Assembly (NCBI RefSeq): GCF_011064825.1
Contig: NZ_CP048751.1
Location: forward strand, 1,922,001 to 1,986,000
Length of the DNA stretch: 64,000 nt
Direction: 5' to 3'
Source of the DNA: Brevundimonas mediterranea
Lineage (GTDB): Bacteria > Pseudomonadota > Alphaproteobacteria > Caulobacterales > Caulobacteraceae
In this document: piece after piece, positions 63,147-64,000 of the stretch
Numbering within the stretch: the stretch's first letter is position 1
Layout: every line of letters starts with the position of its first letter
Position numbers and translations under genes: made by a program
The notes under the pieces: model-generated
The model's input: only the letters and a program-made list of their open reading frames with translations
Database searches by the model: none
Told to the model about the DNA's origin: nothing

Positions 63147-64000
63147 CTACGCCTGGGCGAACGCCAGCGGCGCGCCCCAGAATTGCGACACCATTTCCGA
63201 CTGCGGACCGGCCTGGCCCGTCGTCAGGAAGTCGCGGCGGCCGCTGTCGCCCAGTTCGAATTCGGGATGCCGCGCGAAATACCGCTCCAGCGCATCGGCC
63301 ACGGCGGTCGGCTGATTGATCAGCACCGTGCCCGCCGGCAGGGCCGAGGCGAACAGTTCGGCGATGATCTCATAGTGGGTGCAGCCCAGGATGGCCTTGT
63401 CCGGGTGGCGGCCGATGCGGCGGCGCAGGGCGTCGACGTGGTCGTCCACCACCACCTTCAGCTCCTCGCGCGGGGCGCCCAGCTCGATCAGGCCCGCCAG
63501 GCCGGGGCAGGGTTCGGAGAAGACGGCGATGTCCTCGCGCCGCTTGTCGATCTCGATCTCGAAGACGCGGCTGATGGCGGTGGCGGCGGTGCAGAAGACG
63601 CCGGTGACAGCGATCGCCTCGACCTTATCCCCTTCTGCGGCGCGCTCCGCCTCGAAGCTCCAGGGCTTGCCGGTCGCGGCCTCGATGGTCGGCACGATGA
63701 TGCCCAGCACATTGACCGGCCGGCCCAGCCGTTCGCGCAGGCCGGGGATCCAGGTCTGTTGCAGGCGGCGCAGGGCGATGGCGCTGGCGGTGTTGCAGGC
63801 CAGAACCACGACCGAGGCGCCGGCCTCGAACAGCCGCTCGCACCCCGCCCGGGTCAGTTCGACGATGTCCTCGCCGCCGCGCCCGCCATAGGGCGCGTGG
63901 GCCTGGTCGGCCAGATAGACGAAGTCCCGCTGGGGAAAGCGTCGGGTCAGTTCACGGTGGACGGTCAGGCCGCCCACGCCGGAGTCGAAAACGCCAATAG
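63147..64000 (-). CDS. murI: Glutamate racemase (start beyond the window)
   Basis: The open frame runs from the right edge (reading IGVFDSGVGGLTVHREL) to the stop at 63147, giving at least 283 residues. Both catalytic cysteines are visible: VLACNTAS and ILGCTHYEI. It supplies D-glutamate for peptidoglycan. The N-terminal residues and promoter lie right of the window. Length and order are otherwise normal. Confidence 0.95.
   Translation of the reverse strand, partial: IGVFDSGVGGLTVHRELTRRFPQRDFVYLADQAHAPYGGRGGEDIVELTRAGCERLFEAGASVVVLACNTASAIALRRLQQTWIPGLRERLGRPVNVLGIIVPTIEAATGKPWSFEAERAAEGDKVEAIAVTGVFCTAATAISRVFEIEIDKRREDIAVFSEPCPGLAGLIELGAPREELKVVVDDHVDALRRRIGRHPDKAILGCTHYEIIAELFASALPAGTVLINQPTAVADALERYFARHPEFELGDSGRRDFLTTGQAGPQSEMVSQFWGAPLAFAQA

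Overview
The window is GC-rich chromosomal DNA from an alphaproteobacterium. The gene content fits the Caulobacteraceae, most likely Brevundimonas or a close relative: an F1 ATP synthase cluster atpHAGDC without the Fo genes, ccmABCD-G next to acnA, a GAAC-N7-GAAC SOS box in front of recA, an argH-lipoprotein-lysA cluster, and short intergenic palindromic repeats. There is no rRNA operon in the window, so the genus is an inference.

Positions 1-10651 are an accessory island. Its left part lies outside the window. It begins with the end of an IS21-family element that has replaced the last codons of a HEPN-like gene. That gene ends a tightly coupled four-gene minus-strand cassette, hipB-hipA-(PD-(D/E)xK-like)-HEPN. 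Next come an orphan 183-aa protein, an Mrr-type nuclease with a small partner, a DUF2726-type nuclease paired with a zinc-ribbon protein, and an intact tyrosine recombinase. The island ends in two 45-bp copies of the 3' half of tRNA-Gly(GCC). Between these copies sits a 1.2-kb mini-element carrying its own arm-type repeats and an integrase whose catalytic domain has been replaced by a sigma region 4. The tRNA terminator lies just right of the second copy, so the chromosome resumes at about 10652. The intact tRNA-Gly gene should lie left of the window.

Positions 10652-27445 hold core genes: a frameshifted DUF3429 gene, a DCC-family protein with an Fe-S (6-4) photolyase, an M48 protease, the cytochrome c maturation operon ccmABCD-G, acnA, a divergent oxyR/katG pair with a recognisable OxyR site, glutaminyl cyclotransferase, TerC and an exported EEP-family hydrolase. 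Positions 27550-34173 are the F1 ATPase operon, with an unexpected exported protein inserted between atpD and atpC and a possible relative just downstream.

Positions 34213-49452 hold an esterase, rarD, asd, zapE, mdh, a HIT protein, an ArsR/SDR pair, an aldo-keto reductase, an epoxide hydrolase, an LLM flavin oxidoreductase, and a run of exported proteins (two lipoproteins, a beta-helix protein, an M28 peptidase). Positions 49503-64000 hold SOS-controlled recA, a fatty-acid beta-oxidation operon (fadJ-like plus thiolase) with a LiuR-like operator, a PQQ-type sugar dehydrogenase, tRNA-Met, a tlpA/argH divergent pair with overlapping starts, a small LptM-like lipoprotein, lysA, two membrane proteins (one a His-rich cation diffusion facilitator) each preceded by a CGTTA-type palindrome, and the start-truncated murI at the right edge.
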